Shown here: in pieces, positions 63,810-64,000 of the stretch
How positions within the stretch are numbered: position 1 is the stretch's first letter
How the letters are laid out: the number at the start of each line of letters is the position of its first letter
Assembly: GCA_963826515.1 (NCBI GenBank)
Contig: CAWGXI010000011.1
Coordinates: forward strand, 5,181-69,180
Source: DATFVJ01 sp963826515
GTDB taxonomy: Bacteria > Actinomycetota > Actinomycetes > Streptosporangiales > Streptosporangiaceae
Direction of reading: 5' to 3'
Length of the DNA: 64,000 bases
Position numbers and translations under genes: made by a program
Notes under the pieces: generated by a model
Databases searched by the model: none
Seen by the model: the letters and a program-made list of their open reading frames with translations, nothing else
Told to the model about the DNA's origin: nothing

Positions 63810-64000
63810 GCGAGCCTCCCATTAGTCCCGAACCCGGCATCTCAGGCGCGAACCGCCCGCGGCAGCCGTTAAGATTCATCGTGCCGCACCTCTGAAGACG
63901 CAAGACCGATCACTGCGGTGTTATGGCCGTCAGTAGACTCTGCGAGATAATTTGCTCGCAACGACCAGCAAATTCCCGGAAGCGAGCGCTGCGATGGCGT
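63810..64000. other. Right edge; possible start of a divergent plus-strand gene
   Basis: About 190 bases, AT-richer near 63950. GGAAGCGAGCGCTGCG precedes an ATG at 63994, six bases before the window end. A regulator often lies divergent to such HATPase genes, but too little is visible. Confidence 0.25.

Overview
High-GC actinomycete chromosome. Three things support this: a tRNA-Leu(CAG) next to the actinobacterial fhaA-fhaB-pstP-rodA-pbpA-pknA-pknB cluster; a CrgA / class E sortase / rhomboid / cyclophilin / DUF5324 group, which in actinomycetes lies not far from oriC; and Bpa, the bacterial proteasome activator. The genus cannot be fixed from sequence alone. A streptomycete or streptosporangial relative is likely.

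1-18.7 kb, core genes. A MinD/ParA-like ATPase with a long repetitive N-terminus is divergent from a quinone oxidoreductase, which is followed by Bpa. A minus-strand run then holds a MarR regulator, an HATPase-type anti-sigma kinase, arginine deiminase, a STAS anti-anti-sigma factor, three overlapping envelope glycosyltransferases (GT2, MptB-like, GT87), a frameshifted DUF4446 gene and prephenate dehydratase. A Wzm/Wzt polysaccharide exporter, a PAS-GAF-PAS histidine kinase, a lipoprotein with a subtilisin-inhibitor domain and an Fpg/Nei glycosylase carrying a large palindrome follow.

19-36 kb. Divergent ctaG and sco genes (copper delivery to cytochrome oxidase) share palindromic operator-like sites. 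Next come a transposase remnant, tRNA-Leu and the growth/division cluster, whose overlapping stops and starts indicate tight translational coupling from fhaB to pknA. After pknB come a 52-aa membrane protein, a class E sortase, crgA, a 13-bp tandem repeat, a DnaA-box pair, a rhomboid protease, ppiA and a DUF5324 gene.

36-64 kb, accessory region. It holds a DUF222-HNH protein, an SDR, an ISKra4-type element and the ATP-dependent ligase ligB. A 3.3-kb direct duplication follows (aldo/keto reductase remnant, propeller glycosidase-like remnant, HesB-like gene, aquaporin); the left copy carries scattered small indels and the right copy keeps an intact aquaporin. An IS4-type transposase comes next. 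After it is the most unusual locus: a multidomain redox gene joining a ferritin-like domain to two CDGSH clusters, a small ferredoxin-like domain and a truncated haemoglobin. It is split by one frameshift in a CG palindrome and lies divergent from a broken LysR gene. From 58 to 63 kb there is a graveyard of decayed transposases with an SGNH-hydrolase fragment. The window ends with another HATPase regulator.

Many accessory genes carry single frameshifts. Some may be assembly errors, so the frameshift calls depend on read quality.
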